Below are positions 54,394 through 63,512 of a stretch of 64,000 nt of DNA, piece by piece. Made by a program: the position numbers and the translations under genes. The notes beneath the pieces are model-generated. The model was not told where the DNA came from. It made no database searches and saw only the letters and a list, made by a program, of their open reading frames with translations. How positions within the stretch are numbered: the first letter of the stretch is position 1; the number at the start of each line of letters is the position of its first letter. Origin of the DNA: Nesterenkonia sedimenti (lineage in GTDB: Bacteria; Actinomycetota; Actinomycetes; Actinomycetales; Micrococcaceae); assembly GCF_012641515.1 (NCBI RefSeq), contig NZ_JABAHY010000003.1:124001-188000 (forward strand), given 5' to 3'.

Positions 54394-54818
54394 CAGCCCC
54401 GCAGTGTGCGGATCTGCTCTGGGGCGGATGCGTCACAGTCGGCCAGGAAGGTGGTGATCCGCTGAACTTCGCCGGTCTCTCCGATGGCGGCTGCGGCCTG
54501 TCCCAGGGCTGCCAGTGCGCGCAGGAACCCGCGGTTGGGCTCATGGGACCAGGGCACTGGGCCAGCGCCCTTCCAGCCGTTCTGGCGCAGGGCGTCGAGT
54601 CCGCGGTGGTAGCCGACCCGGGCGTAGGCGTAACCCTCCACGGTGTAACCGGAGTCCAGAGCCTCCTCAGCAAGGAGCGCCCAGACCAGGGATGACGTGG
54701 GGTGTTTAGCGGCCAGATCCACCGGCTCCTCGCCGGCGGCCAGAGATTCAGTAACCTCCGGTTCAGCGGGCAGCAGTGTGGGATCGGGCTCCATCAGGTT
54801 TCGGCCAACCATACTCAT
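54393..54818 (-). CDS. DUF3151 protein
   Basis: 141 aa. The opening NLMEPDPTLLP, the central PTSSLVWALLAEEAL and RVGYHRGLDALRQNGWKGAGPVPW, and NRGFLRALAALGQAAAAIGE match actinobacterial DUF3151. Function is unknown; it often lies near fba or purA. ATG 54818 is chosen because TAGGAT (54826-54831) ends 7 nt before it; ATG 54812 is an alternative. Confidence 0.88.
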   Translation of the reverse strand: MSMVGRNLMEPDPTLLPAEPEVTESLAAGEEPVDLAAKHPTSSLVWALLAEEALDSGYTVEGYAYARVGYHRGLDALRQNGWKGAGPVPWSHEPNRGFLRALAALGQAAAAIGETGEVQRITTFLADCDASAPEQIRTLRG

Positions 54819-54856
54819 GCAAGTCATCCTAACTGTGCATAAGCGCAGGGCAGGAA

Positions 54857-56059
54857 CTAGACGGGCACCGCGGCTGCTTTGGGTCCATCAGTGGGCGCGT
54901 CATCGCCGGGTTTCTTCTGCTTCTTCTGGCGGACTCGCTTGCCGTGGATGACCCGATGACGGACGAAGCCCGAGATCTGGTCAACGACCATGGTGATGGC
55001 GATGATCACCACGAAAGTGATGCCGATGGCTTCCCAGTCATAGGGCGAGCGTCCGAAGAGACCATTGGGTGGGGCAATGAGGCGACCGATACCGCCGGCG
55101 CCCAGTGCACCCAGGATGGCGGAGGCACGGATATTGACCTCGAAGCGGTAAAGCCAGATAGCCAGCACCTCAGGCATCGCCTGCGGCAGCACCGCCCAAC
55201 GGATCACCTGCACCTGCGTGGCGCCCGAGGCTCGTGCGGCCTCCACCGGACCGGGATCAACTCCCTCAATAGCCTCAGAGATCAGCTTGGAGAGCGTACC
55301 GATGGAGCTGATACCCAGTGCGAAGGCACCGGCCATGGCACCTCCCATGGCCGCCGGGCCCACACCCAGCAGGGGGATGAACAGCGCGACGGCGAAGACG
55401 ATCTCTGGAACTGCGCGGATCACCGAAAGGATGAAGCGCATTGGAATGTAGAGCGCCAAGGGGCTCAGGTTCCGTGCTGCCAGGATGCCGCAGGGCAGTG
55501 AGAGCACGGCCCCGATGATGGTCCCGATCCATGCGATGGCCACCGACTCCAGCATGGCCTCGAATGCTGTGGACCAGTCACCTCGGGCGTCCTCGCCCGG
55601 GACCTGGAAGACACCTTGGGACATTCCCACTAGGTAGCTCCAGATGCGCCCCGGCATCTCTTGGAACTGGTCCAGGGACATGCCCTGACCGCTGGGGATA
55701 CCGGTGCCAGCGGCGGAGCCGATGAACACCACACCCACGAAGATCAGGGCCATGTTGTAGAAGAACTTCGAGGGTTTCACCGGGCGCATATCCAGCCGGT
55801 CGGGCGAGTATCCCTTGCTGCCCCGACTGGTGGAGAGCCGTTCCCGCTCCTCAGCGCGTTTTCGGCTCGTGCCGAGATAGGCGAGGCCGTAAATGGCGAT
55901 ACCGGCTGCGACGATGGCTGCTCCCAGGGCGGTACCCTGCATAGCCAGGCGGAAGACCCAGGAGGACTCCGCTGCCGGAGCATCGGTCAGTAGGAATGAA
56001 CCTGCCGCCAGCAGGACCGCACCGACCAGTGCGGCGGCAATTTTGTATCCGTAGCTCAC
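54857..56059 (-). CDS. phnE: Phosphonate-type ABC permease PhnE (second copy)
   Basis: 400 aa. The C-terminal half is a PhnE-type permease with the EAA loop EGVDPGPVEAARASGATQVQVI in two parts and VNIRASAILGALGAGGIG. The N-terminal 110 residues add two extra helices and a charged cytoplasmic segment not found in short PhnE proteins. The C-terminus is Lys-rich. GTG 56059 overlaps the stop of the first phnE (GTGA) with AGGAAG six bases upstream. Confidence 0.9.
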   Translation of the reverse strand: MSYGYKIAAALVGAVLLAAGSFLLTDAPAAESSWVFRLAMQGTALGAAIVAAGIAIYGLAYLGTSRKRAEERERLSTSRGSKGYSPDRLDMRPVKPSKFFYNMALIFVGVVFIGSAAGTGIPSGQGMSLDQFQEMPGRIWSYLVGMSQGVFQVPGEDARGDWSTAFEAMLESVAIAWIGTIIGAVLSLPCGILAARNLSPLALYIPMRFILSVIRAVPEIVFAVALFIPLLGVGPAAMGGAMAGAFALGISSIGTLSKLISEAIEGVDPGPVEAARASGATQVQVIRWAVLPQAMPEVLAIWLYRFEVNIRASAILGALGAGGIGRLIAPPNGLFGRSPYDWEAIGITFVVIIAITMVVDQISGFVRHRVIHGKRVRQKKQKKPGDDAPTDGPKAAAVPV

Positions 56060-57153
56060 AGCAGCTTCCTCCTGACCCACATGGAGAGCAGATCGACAAG
56101 CAGCACTACTGCGATCAGCGCCGCCAAGATGGCTCCGACCTGTTCATACCCCTGGGACATACGACCGATCTGGCGGCTGAGTTCTCCACCGATACCGGCC
56201 ACACCGACCACACCGAGGGCTGCGGAGGCGCGGATGTTCAGCTCGAAGACGTAGAGGCTGTAGGAGATGAAACTGGGCATCACCGCAGGCAGCACTGCCA
56301 CACGGTCACGCTGGAGAAGATTGGCACCGGCGGCATCGGAGGCTTCGATGGGTCCGGGGTTCACTGCGTCGATGGATTCACCCAATAGCTTGGCGACGAT
56401 GCCGATATTGAACATGATCAGCGCCAGTACTGCGGCCAAGGCCCCGTAGCCATAGGCGGTGCTGCCGATGAAGGCGGCGAACAGCAGTGCCCAGGCAACA
56501 TCCGGAATAGAGCGGATAACGGAGTTCAGCGCCTTGATGCCCTGGCTGGTTGCCTTGTTCGGGCTGGAGACTGGGGATGCTGCCATGGCCAGCAGGAGCC
56601 CGATGAAGCAGCCGATGATAGTTGCCACCACGGCCATGCAGAGGGTGATCAGCCATTCGCCCCAGATTGGACGGCTGGTGCCGGTGACATTGCTGAAGAA
56701 GAGGTAGTTCCAGTCCGGGTTGAAATAGCCTGCCAGCTGTTCCCGGGTGTTACCGCTGGTCAAACGGTCGAGGACTTCACTGACTCGGTCAATGAAGTAG
56801 ATATTGGAGCCCGCCCAGTAGCTCATGATGACCACGGTCAATGCCCCGAAGGCAGCCATGGGGCCGGTTCGGGTGAACCAGCAGAAGACTAGGACCCCGA
56901 GCATGACCAGGAACCCGATCAGTGGCCACTGCGGGGCCCAGAGGGTGGTGAATCCCAGGGGGAGAAAAAGGACTGAGGTGTCCTCGCGGGTCCACCAGAA
57001 ATATGCGAAGGCAGCAGCTGCCACCAGGATGAGTCCAAGATAGGAGCTCAGCGGGGGTTTGGGACGTTCAGGTCTCTGCTGGGTGGTCCCGGGCGTTCCT
57101 GTCGGCCTTTTGACTCCGACAGTCGCCCGTCGTTCGGCGACCTCTGAACTCAC
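56056..57153 (-). CDS. phnE: Phosphonate-type ABC permease PhnE (first copy)
   Basis: 365 aa. Three or four extra N-terminal helices precede a PhnE permease core with the EAA loop ESIDAVNPGPIEASDAAGA and VFELNIRASAALGVVGVAGIG. GTG 57153 overlaps the phnC stop (GTGA). The two permeases differ enough to act as a heterodimer. Confidence 0.91.
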   Translation of the reverse strand: MSSEVAERRATVGVKRPTGTPGTTQQRPERPKPPLSSYLGLILVAAAAFAYFWWTREDTSVLFLPLGFTTLWAPQWPLIGFLVMLGVLVFCWFTRTGPMAAFGALTVVIMSYWAGSNIYFIDRVSEVLDRLTSGNTREQLAGYFNPDWNYLFFSNVTGTSRPIWGEWLITLCMAVVATIIGCFIGLLLAMAASPVSSPNKATSQGIKALNSVIRSIPDVAWALLFAAFIGSTAYGYGALAAVLALIMFNIGIVAKLLGESIDAVNPGPIEASDAAGANLLQRDRVAVLPAVMPSFISYSLYVFELNIRASAALGVVGVAGIGGELSRQIGRMSQGYEQVGAILAALIAVVLLVDLLSMWVRRKLL

Positions 57154-57953
57154 ACTGTTTCCTTCTCAGCGGGTTCTTCCGAGGGGTTCTGGGAGGTGGC
57201 GACGTCCTCCTCATTCAGAGAGCGCTGGTACACATCCTCGATGACGGCGTCGGTGGCTTCCTCGGTGGGGCCGTCGAAGACCACGCGGCCAGCACGCATT
57301 CCGATAATTCGGTCTGCATAGTCGCGAGCGAGGTCCAGATGGTGCATATTCACAATGCAGGTGATGCCGAGTTCCTTCTGGATCTTCCGGAGGTCGCCGA
57401 GGACTCGGCGTGCCGTCGGCGGGTCCAGGGATGCCACCGGCTCATCGGCCAGGATCACCTCGGGGTCCTGAGCAAGCACTCGGGCAATGGCTACACGCTG
57501 CTGCTGGCCGCCGGAGAGTGCTGAGGCTCGGTTATAGGCCTTGTCGACAATGCCGACTCGTTCCAGGGATTGGAAGGCCACCTCTTTGTCCTCGGCTCCG
57601 TACCACCCGATGAGGGAGCGCCAGGTCGGGGTCACAGCGGACCGGCCGATGAGCACATTATTGAGAACACTGATGCGTCCAACGTTGTTGAACTGCTGGA
57701 AGATCATGCCGACCTTGGAGCGCAGCTTCCGCAGTTTGGACTTGTTCTTGGGGTTCACCGTGGTCTCACCGACGGTGAGAGCACCATTGGTATAGGGGAC
57801 CAGGCCGTTAACCGCCCGGATCAGTGTGGACTTACCGGCCCCGGAGAGACCGATGATGGCCACGAATTCACCTTGGGCGATCTCCAGGTTGATGTTGTCC
57901 AGACCCTTGAAGCCATTGGGGTAGACCACATCGACGTTCTCGAAAGTAATCAT
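57150..57953 (-). CDS. phnC: Phosphonate-type ABC transporter ATP-binding protein
   Basis: 267 aa. Walker A GLSGAGKST at about 36-44, Q-loop MIFQQFN, signature LSGGQQQR, Walker B VILADEP and H-loop NMHHLDLA. The HH pair in the H-loop is typical of PhnC. The C-terminal 30 residues are Glu-rich. It follows phnD by 77 bp. Confidence 0.94.
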   Translation of the reverse strand: MITFENVDVVYPNGFKGLDNINLEIAQGEFVAIIGLSGAGKSTLIRAVNGLVPYTNGALTVGETTVNPKNKSKLRKLRSKVGMIFQQFNNVGRISVLNNVLIGRSAVTPTWRSLIGWYGAEDKEVAFQSLERVGIVDKAYNRASALSGGQQQRVAIARVLAQDPEVILADEPVASLDPPTARRVLGDLRKIQKELGITCIVNMHHLDLARDYADRIIGMRAGRVVFDGPTEEATDAVIEDVYQRSLNEEDVATSQNPSEEPAEKETV

Positions 57954-58030
57954 GAAATGGGAGTCCTTAGGCGGGATGCGGCCCCGGGCCGGTCAGCCCG
58001 GAGCCGCATCCATTATCGCTCAGCAGTCGA

Positions 58031-59110
58031 TCACTCGTCACCGAAGTCGAGGTAGACCTGACGTGCCACGTCGAGGGCCTCCTCATCGGCCGGTGCCAGA
58101 CCGTTGATCTCGTAGACATCGTAGAGCGGATCGCCCTCATCCAGGTCACCGGACTCCGCGAAGCTCAGCCATGCGTCAGTGAGGACCTGCAGTTCCTCAT
58201 CGTCGAACTGGTTGGAAGCCACGATGCCGTCGTTCGGGATCGGGCCGGCCCAGGCGAAGACCACGAGCTCTTCACCGACATCGGGGTTCTCGTCCTCGAT
58301 GTTCTGGCGAGCGTCGTCGAAGGAGGTGCCGATCGGGAAGTCACCGTTGTAGACAGCGGTGACAGCCTGGTCATGTCCGCCGGCGAACTGCGCGTCAACC
58401 TCAACACCGAGGTCGTTGAGCTGGGTCTGCGGGAAATAGAAGCCGGAGGCGGAACCTTCCTCGACGTAGGCCACGGAGGTGCCGTCTTCGATCAGCTCGA
58501 GGGCGTCCTCACCCATGGGGCCGTACTCGGCGAACTCACCGGACTCTTCGTCGTAGATGCCGTTGCAGAAGGAGTAGCCTTCTTCATCCTGGACGACGTC
58601 GTCGAGGCAGTAGGTGTCGGGATCGTTGGTGAACCACTGGGTGACATAATTGTCAGAGCCGTAGCGGATGGACTGCAGGATGGGAGTACCGTCTGCCTCG
58701 TCCTCGGCCTGGATCATGCCGACCGGGCCGGACATGACCAGCTGCACATCGCCGGTCTGCATACCGCTGATGACACCGAGGTAGCTGTCAGCGAAGAAGA
58801 TGTCGACCGGGAAGCCGCCCAGTGCTTCGGAGAGCTCCTCAGCGAGTGCGTCGGCGTTCTCCTCCTCAGCCTCAGTGGCGGATTCGGTGGCCGGCACCAG
58901 GCCGATGGTGATGGAGTCTACCGAGGTGATTTCACCGGCAGCCTCTGCGTCGCCGTTATCGTCACCGTTGGTGTCGGTGTCATCGGTGTCGGTGGTCTCT
59001 TCATCCTCATCGCCGTTGGCGTCGAGGTCCTCCTCATCACCGGCACAGGCCGCGAGGGTCAGGGTCAGGACACTGGCCAGCGCAAAAGCCGACTTGGTGT
59101 TCATACGCAT
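58031..59110 (-). CDS. phnD: Phosphonate-type substrate-binding lipoprotein
   Basis: 359 aa. The signal peptide ends in the lipobox LAAC near residue 22. A striking linker of about 35 residues follows, almost only Asp, Glu, Thr, Gly and Asn. The mature domain opens with ITIGLVPATESATEAEEENADALA and shows VQLVMSGPVGMI and VAYVEEGSASGFYF, PhnD-type elements. The protein is very acidic overall. The ligand could be phosphonate, phosphite or phosphate esters. GGAAG lies 8 bases before ATG 59110; ATG 59104 is an alternative. No phosphonate-cleaving gene is in the window. Confidence 0.88.
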   Translation of the reverse strand: MRMNTKSAFALASVLTLTLAACAGDEEDLDANGDEDEETTDTDDTDTNGDDNGDAEAAGEITSVDSITIGLVPATESATEAEEENADALAEELSEALGGFPVDIFFADSYLGVISGMQTGDVQLVMSGPVGMIQAEDEADGTPILQSIRYGSDNYVTQWFTNDPDTYCLDDVVQDEEGYSFCNGIYDEESGEFAEYGPMGEDALELIEDGTSVAYVEEGSASGFYFPQTQLNDLGVEVDAQFAGGHDQAVTAVYNGDFPIGTSFDDARQNIEDENPDVGEELVVFAWAGPIPNDGIVASNQFDDEELQVLTDAWLSFAESGDLDEGDPLYDVYEINGLAPADEEALDVARQVYLDFGDE

Positions 59111-59287
59111 ATGTGGAACTTCCTTCGAGTTCAGTCAAGATGCAGGTGCGTGCCTCCCGGTTCCCGGTAACCAGTCCCCATTCGGCGCCCACAGGCCAGG
59201 GGCCTGCGAGTCTAAACTTCACTCTAAGTGGGGCTGAACCTTGCCACAACCTGAGAGCCCCCGGTTCGCGAAGCTGTCACCTGATGT
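59111..59287 (-). promoter_or_regulatory. phnD upstream region
   Basis: 177 bp. TAGACT on the minus strand (59209-59214) is a plausible -10 box, giving a leader of about 95 nt. The leader contains a CAGGCC/GGCCTG inverted repeat (59192-59206). No recognisable -35 element or phosphate-regulator box was found. Confidence 0.35.
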
Positions 59288-60100
59288 TTACTTTTGACCC
59301 CATTGGCCGATGAGATCGGCCGCCTCAGTGAAGCTCTGCACCCGGTGACTGGGCTCCCCCAAACCGGTGGTGAAACGGTCGATCAGCACCGTGACCCCAC
59401 CCTGTTCGGCCACATAGTCCAGATCATTGGCCCAGATATCTCCCACCGAGAGAATGCTGCCGGCAGCCACCTGCGCCCCACCCCGGAGCTCGGCGGCAGT
59501 CTGCCGGGCCTGCTCCACAGTGGCCGGCATGCCGAAGGGTTTCTGCGCGGAGTTGATCACCGCATCAAACGCAGCCTCCAGCCCCAGAGTCTGCAGCCAG
59601 GTGTCGAATCCTTCGGCCGGGGAGTTGGTGGCAAGAACGACGACGACGCCTTCCTGGCGCAGCCGGCTCAGCAGTTCCGGCGCCTCCGCCGGTGCATGCA
59701 GGTCTGTGTTCTCCAGACCAGCGCCCAGAAGGGTCCGCCGGGCAGCCCGGAAAGCCTCATCGCAGGTCTGTCCGCTGAGTCCGGCTTGGACTCCCAAGAG
59801 CTGCACCAACTGGTAGCCGTCCTGCAGCGGCCAGGAGGTGGGGTGAGCACCAGCAGCGCCCATCCTCGCTTCCTGTTTCACCGCGAGGGGGACGCCGTCG
59901 TCGTCGTAGTTGATCTCTTCGACCAGTAGGGTGTCGGCGGCGAAGGCATCGGCCACCAGATCGCGCACCGGCCGACCCCCGGGGCCGTTGAGCCCACGGG
60001 TGGTCAGCTCTTCATCTACCTGTGCGGCATAGGCCAGAACGGGGTCATCGCCGAGGCAGAGGGTGCCGTCGAAGTCCAGGATGAGGAGTTTGGGCTCCAC
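59288..60100 (-). CDS. HAD-superfamily hydrolase
   Basis: 270 aa from GTG 60100. The nucleophile D9 and acid D11 lie in LDFDGTLCLG; the threonine-equivalent loop is LATNSP, the lysine KPFGMP, and the acidic pair is in VGDIWANDLDYV. An alpha-helical cap covers residues 25-130. These enzymes are phosphatases for small phosphorylated compounds. It lies 11 bp downstream of fba and may be co-transcribed; a role in sugar-phosphate housekeeping is only a guess. Confidence 0.85.
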   Translation of the reverse strand: MEPKLLILDFDGTLCLGDDPVLAYAAQVDEELTTRGLNGPGGRPVRDLVADAFAADTLLVEEINYDDDGVPLAVKQEARMGAAGAHPTSWPLQDGYQLVQLLGVQAGLSGQTCDEAFRAARRTLLGAGLENTDLHAPAEAPELLSRLRQEGVVVVLATNSPAEGFDTWLQTLGLEAAFDAVINSAQKPFGMPATVEQARQTAAELRGGAQVAAGSILSVGDIWANDLDYVAEQGGVTVLIDRFTTGLGEPSHRVQSFTEAADLIGQWGQK

Positions 60101-60111
60101 GGACTTCCCGA

Positions 60112-61134
60112 TTACTTGATGCTCTTACCGGCAGAGCCCAGCCACTGGGCGGCCTCGACCACCCGGGCTGCCATATTCTCCTCGGCTGCCTTACCCCAGA
60201 CTCGGGGGTCGTAGGTCTTCTTATTGCCGACCTCGCCGTCGATCTTGAGCACGCCGTCGTAGTTCTTGAACATGTGATCGGCCACCGGGCGGGTGTAGGC
60301 GTACTGGGTGTCCGTGTCGATGTTCATCTTGATCACCCCGTAGCTGACCGCGTCGTTGACCTCCTGCTGGGTGGATCCGGAGCCACCGTGGAAGACCAGG
60401 TCGAAGGGACGGTCCTTGCCGTATTTCTCACCGGTCTGCTTCTGAATGTCATCGAGAATCTCGGGGCGCAGCTTCACATTGCCCGGCTTATAGACCCCGT
60501 GGACGTTTCCGAAGGTCAGGGCGGTGATGTAGCGGCCCTTCTCGCCCAGGCCCAGGGCCTCAATGGTGGCGATGGCGTCCTCGACAGTGGTGTAGAGCTT
60601 CTCGTTGATCTCGTTCTCCACACCGTCTTCCTCACCGCCGACAGTGCCGATCTCGACCTCGAGGATCTGCTTGGCGGCAGCGGAGCGGGGCAGCAGCTCA
60701 GCGGCGATCCGGAGGTTCTCCTCCAGGGTCTCGGCTGAGCCGTCCCACATATGGGAGTTGAAGATGGGGTCCCGGCCGGCTTTGACCTCCTCCTCGGAGG
60801 CTGCCAGCAGGGGCAGGACGAAATCGTCCAGCTTGTCCTTGGGGCAGTGGTCGGTGTGCAGGGCGATATTGACCCCGTAGTTCTTGACCACCTCTTTGGC
60901 GAAGGCTGCGAAGGCCTTGGCGCCGGTGACCATGTCCTTGATGAAGGGGCCGGACCAGTAGGCGGCACCGCCGGTGGAGACCTGGATGATGCCATCGGAT
61001 TGCGCATCAGCGAAGCCCTTGATTGCCGCATTCAGCGTCTGGGAACTCGTGACGTTCACTGCGGGGAAGGCGTAGCCGCCGGACTTGGCGGCGTCGATCA
61101 TCTCGTTGTACTTATCCGGAGTTGCAATGGCCAC
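60112..61134 (-). CDS. fba: Fructose-bisphosphate aldolase, class II
   Basis: 340 aa. Zinc and substrate motifs LHTDHCPKDKL, EVEIGTVGGEEDGVENE, LTFGNVHGVYKPGNV and LVFHGGSGST are all present, as in the corynebacterial enzyme. It cleaves fructose 1,6-bisphosphate in glycolysis. The start is GTG 61134 with AAGGAGA five bases upstream. Confidence 0.97.
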   Translation of the reverse strand: MAIATPDKYNEMIDAAKSGGYAFPAVNVTSSQTLNAAIKGFADAQSDGIIQVSTGGAAYWSGPFIKDMVTGAKAFAAFAKEVVKNYGVNIALHTDHCPKDKLDDFVLPLLAASEEEVKAGRDPIFNSHMWDGSAETLEENLRIAAELLPRSAAAKQILEVEIGTVGGEEDGVENEINEKLYTTVEDAIATIEALGLGEKGRYITALTFGNVHGVYKPGNVKLRPEILDDIQKQTGEKYGKDRPFDLVFHGGSGSTQQEVNDAVSYGVIKMNIDTDTQYAYTRPVADHMFKNYDGVLKIDGEVGNKKTYDPRVWGKAAEENMAARVVEAAQWLGSAGKSIK

Positions 61135-61243
61135 GGAAGTCTCCTTAAGCGTCGGCTCTGATGGGCAATATCATCGGTGCACGGTCCATCCTACCGAGCC
61201 ATGCGATACCGATCACCAGGGGTGCCGCCTGCCCAGAGAATGC

Positions 61244-62254
61244 TCAGCCGGTGAAATGCGGCTGGTTCTGCAACCGGGCGTCCTCCAGCCGGGGAACGAT
61301 CATCACCGGCCCTTCTGCCCGGATGAGCGCACCGCGTGCCACTGATCCGATCAAAGCGCTGACCAGGCTGTTGCGGCCGTGGGTTCCCACCACGGTCAGC
61401 TGGGCGGTTTTGGTGGCCTGGTGCAGGACCGTGACGGGGTCACCCTCCTCGACACTGGGGATGACCTCAAGGCCTGGGTAATGGCCGGTGAGCCAGGTAA
61501 CCTCGGCCTCGAGAGCTTTGGCCAGGGATGCCTTGCGGCGTTCGGCCACCCGGTCCTCCCGCGGAGCCAGCTCCGGGTACCACATCAGGGCTCCGTCCAG
61601 CGGGGGCAGAGCCATCACCATCCGCAGGGCGACCCCGCGGTCAGCGGCAGCGCGGGCGGCATGCAGGGCAGCGACCCGGCTGAAGCTTGACCCCTCGACG
61701 CCGACCACCACCGGGGCATCAGAGGCCACCGGGTCGAAGCGCTCGGCTCCCTCGCCGCTGATCTCGCTCTGATACTCACGGGGTACGACAACTGTGGGGC
61801 ATTTGGCGTGTGAGGGTAGGGCGGTGGCCACTGAGCCGAGGATCCGGCCTAGGAATCCGCCGCGGCCGCGGGCGCCGACCACCACCAGTTCGGCGGAGGC
61901 GGAGAGGTCCACCAGCACTCCGGAGGCATCCCCCTGTTCGGCCCGGTAGATCACCTCACCGGGATAGCCGGTGAGGAGCTCGCGGGCCTCTTCCAGGGAG
62001 GATTCGGCCACCTGGCGTTTGAGCTGTTCCTCAGGAATATCGGGCACCCCGATCATGGCAGTGTGCACCATGGCGGGTATCGCGAAGGCAGTGACTACGG
62101 TTAGGACTGTATTGCGGCGCTGAGCGGCTCGGGCTGCGTAGAACAGCGCCAGCTGGGCGTGCTCTGAGCCGTCATAGCCCACAAGAACGCCCAAGTTTCG
62201 GTCAGCGGAGTTGAAGGGAATGGAGCCGGTCTGGGTCTGAACGTCGTTGTTCAT
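61244..62254 (-). CDS. Tandem universal stress protein
   Basis: 336 aa with two UspA domains. The first opens LGVLVGYDGSEHAQLAL and has GARGRGGFLGRILGSVA; the second opens APVVVGVEGSSFSRVAAL and has GTHGRNSLVSALIGSVA. The Gx2Gx9GS loops are ATP-binding elements, so it likely binds ATP. Starts at 62266, 62257 and 62254 are possible; 62254 best fits GAGGG. Function in stress or starvation is inferred from family. Confidence 0.88.
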   Translation of the reverse strand: MNNDVQTQTGSIPFNSADRNLGVLVGYDGSEHAQLALFYAARAAQRRNTVLTVVTAFAIPAMVHTAMIGVPDIPEEQLKRQVAESSLEEARELLTGYPGEVIYRAEQGDASGVLVDLSASAELVVVGARGRGGFLGRILGSVATALPSHAKCPTVVVPREYQSEISGEGAERFDPVASDAPVVVGVEGSSFSRVAALHAARAAADRGVALRMVMALPPLDGALMWYPELAPREDRVAERRKASLAKALEAEVTWLTGHYPGLEVIPSVEEGDPVTVLHQATKTAQLTVVGTHGRNSLVSALIGSVARGALIRAEGPVMIVPRLEDARLQNQPHFTG

Positions 62255-62348
62255 CATGTCCCTCATCCCGGGGGTCTGGGGAGATCCGACGACGACGGCG
62301 ACCCCCTATATCTAGTGGAACCGTCCTCGTCAGCTCCATTATACCCGG

Positions 62349-62387
62349 TTTTTCTACGTTGTGTAGAAAAATTCCGAAGGAATTTTT
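62349..62387 (-). terminator. Overlapping AT-rich hairpins after brnFE
   Basis: AAAAATTCC, 3 bases, GGAATTTTT (62367-62387) is a perfect 9-bp stem; on the minus strand it ends with five T, like an intrinsic terminator for the brnFE transcript. A second perfect stem, TTTTTCTAC / GTAGAAAAA (62349-62371), shares five bases with the first, so only one can form at a time. Confidence 0.65.
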
Positions 62388-62435
62388 CTCTCCCTCAATC
62401 GGTCGCAGAAGACACCATATCCAGGAAGGCCCGCC

Positions 62436-62747
62436 TCAGGGGAAGCCGAGCAGGCGGAGCCCCGCGGCTGCTGCAGCTCCGATGATCACCACCAGAAGGA
62501 AAGGCGCCCGCAGCAACAGCGCCACAGCCGCTGCCACCAGCGCACCCACGCGTGCATCCAGGGCGATTCCCTGATCGACCGAAACCGTATTGAGCATGAC
62601 TAGGGAGGCCAACAGCCCGATGGTCAGCAGACCGGAAATCCGGCCGACCAACGGATGTTTCAACCAGGAGGCCGGCACCAGATATCCCAGGATCTTCAGT
62701 CCATAGGCGGCTGCCGCCCCCAGCAGAATCCATACCCAGAGACTCAT
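62436..62747 (-). CDS. brnE: BrnE, small subunit of the branched-chain amino acid exporter (AzlD family)
   Basis: 103 aa with four hydrophobic segments, matching AzlD/BrnE in length and in the motif AYGLKILGYLVP. Together with BrnF it exports isoleucine, leucine, valine and methionine. Its ATG overlaps the brnF stop (ATGA). Confidence 0.92.
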   Translation of the reverse strand: MSLWVWILLGAAAAYGLKILGYLVPASWLKHPLVGRISGLLTIGLLASLVMLNTVSVDQGIALDARVGALVAAAVALLLRAPFLLVVIIGAAAAAGLRLLGFP

Positions 62748-63448
62748 CGGCGCTCACCTCCTCGGCCTGCGGTGATCAGGCCCCAGCCGATGGCCACCAC
62801 TGCAGCGATCAGCACTGGCAGCCCGGAGGGGACTACGGGGATAGTCAGGGTGGTCACCAGAGCAGCCACAACTGCCAGCGCCCAGGGTTCGACGGATTTC
62901 AGCCGGGGCCAGAGCAGGCCCAGGAACGCTGCGACCACAGCGCCGTCGAGTCCGAAGGCCTCGGGTTCAGCGATGAACTCTCCGAGCCAGGCACCCAATG
63001 CAGTCACTGCGGTCCAGCCGGTCCAGATCCCGATTCCGGTGACCCAGAAGCCGCGGCGCTGTTCGGCGGGATCCTCCTGTGCAGTGGAGACCGCCATGGA
63101 TTCATCGATGGTCACATGGGCCGCCACCAGCCGCTTGGCCCCGGCCGGGTTGAGCATGGCCTTGATCTGGACCGCGTAGATCGTATTGCGCACACCCAGC
63201 AGGGTCGCGCTGCTGAAGGCCGCAGCTGGGGATCCGCCGGCGGCGATGACCCCGATGAAGGCGAACTGCGATCCCCCGGTGAACATCAGGGCACTGAGCG
63301 CAATGGTCTGCCAGAAACTAAAACCTGCCGCCACCGCCAGCGCCCCGAAGGAGAGCCCGAAGAGGGAAACGGCAATGGTAACCGAGAGCCCCATTTTGGC
63401 CGCCGGGGTCAGCTCCAGCCGCCGCCCCTGATCAGAACGTGTAGTCAC
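62744..63448 (-). CDS. brnF: BrnF, large subunit of the branched-chain amino acid exporter (AzlC family)
   Basis: 234 aa with about seven helices. FMFTGGSQFAF-like sequence (MFTGGSQFAFIGVI) and LLGVRNTIYAVQIK are AzlC hallmarks, and HVTIDESMAV follows. The GTG start at 63448 lies six bases after a TAATAT box (63455-63460, minus), giving a leaderless transcript. It is divergent from lrp, as in C. glutamicum, where Lrp activates brnFE when branched-chain amino acids accumulate. Confidence 0.93.
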   Translation of the reverse strand: MTTRSDQGRRLELTPAAKMGLSVTIAVSLFGLSFGALAVAAGFSFWQTIALSALMFTGGSQFAFIGVIAAGGSPAAAFSSATLLGVRNTIYAVQIKAMLNPAGAKRLVAAHVTIDESMAVSTAQEDPAEQRRGFWVTGIGIWTGWTAVTALGAWLGEFIAEPEAFGLDGAVVAAFLGLLWPRLKSVEPWALAVVAALVTTLTIPVVPSGLPVLIAAVVAIGWGLITAGRGGERR

Positions 63449-63512
63449 AACGCAATATTATGGAAAAATCGACGCGCTGTGATTGCCGAACCATATGGTG
63501 AAAGGCGGGATT
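63449..63512. promoter_or_regulatory. Divergent brnF / lrp control region
   Basis: The 64 bp hold TAATAT for brnF, a palindrome CCATATGG (63491-63498), an A-rich GGAAAAAT stretch, and AAAGG before the lrp ATG. Known Lrp sites lie in this gap in C. glutamicum; here the exact operator is not defined. Confidence 0.5.
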
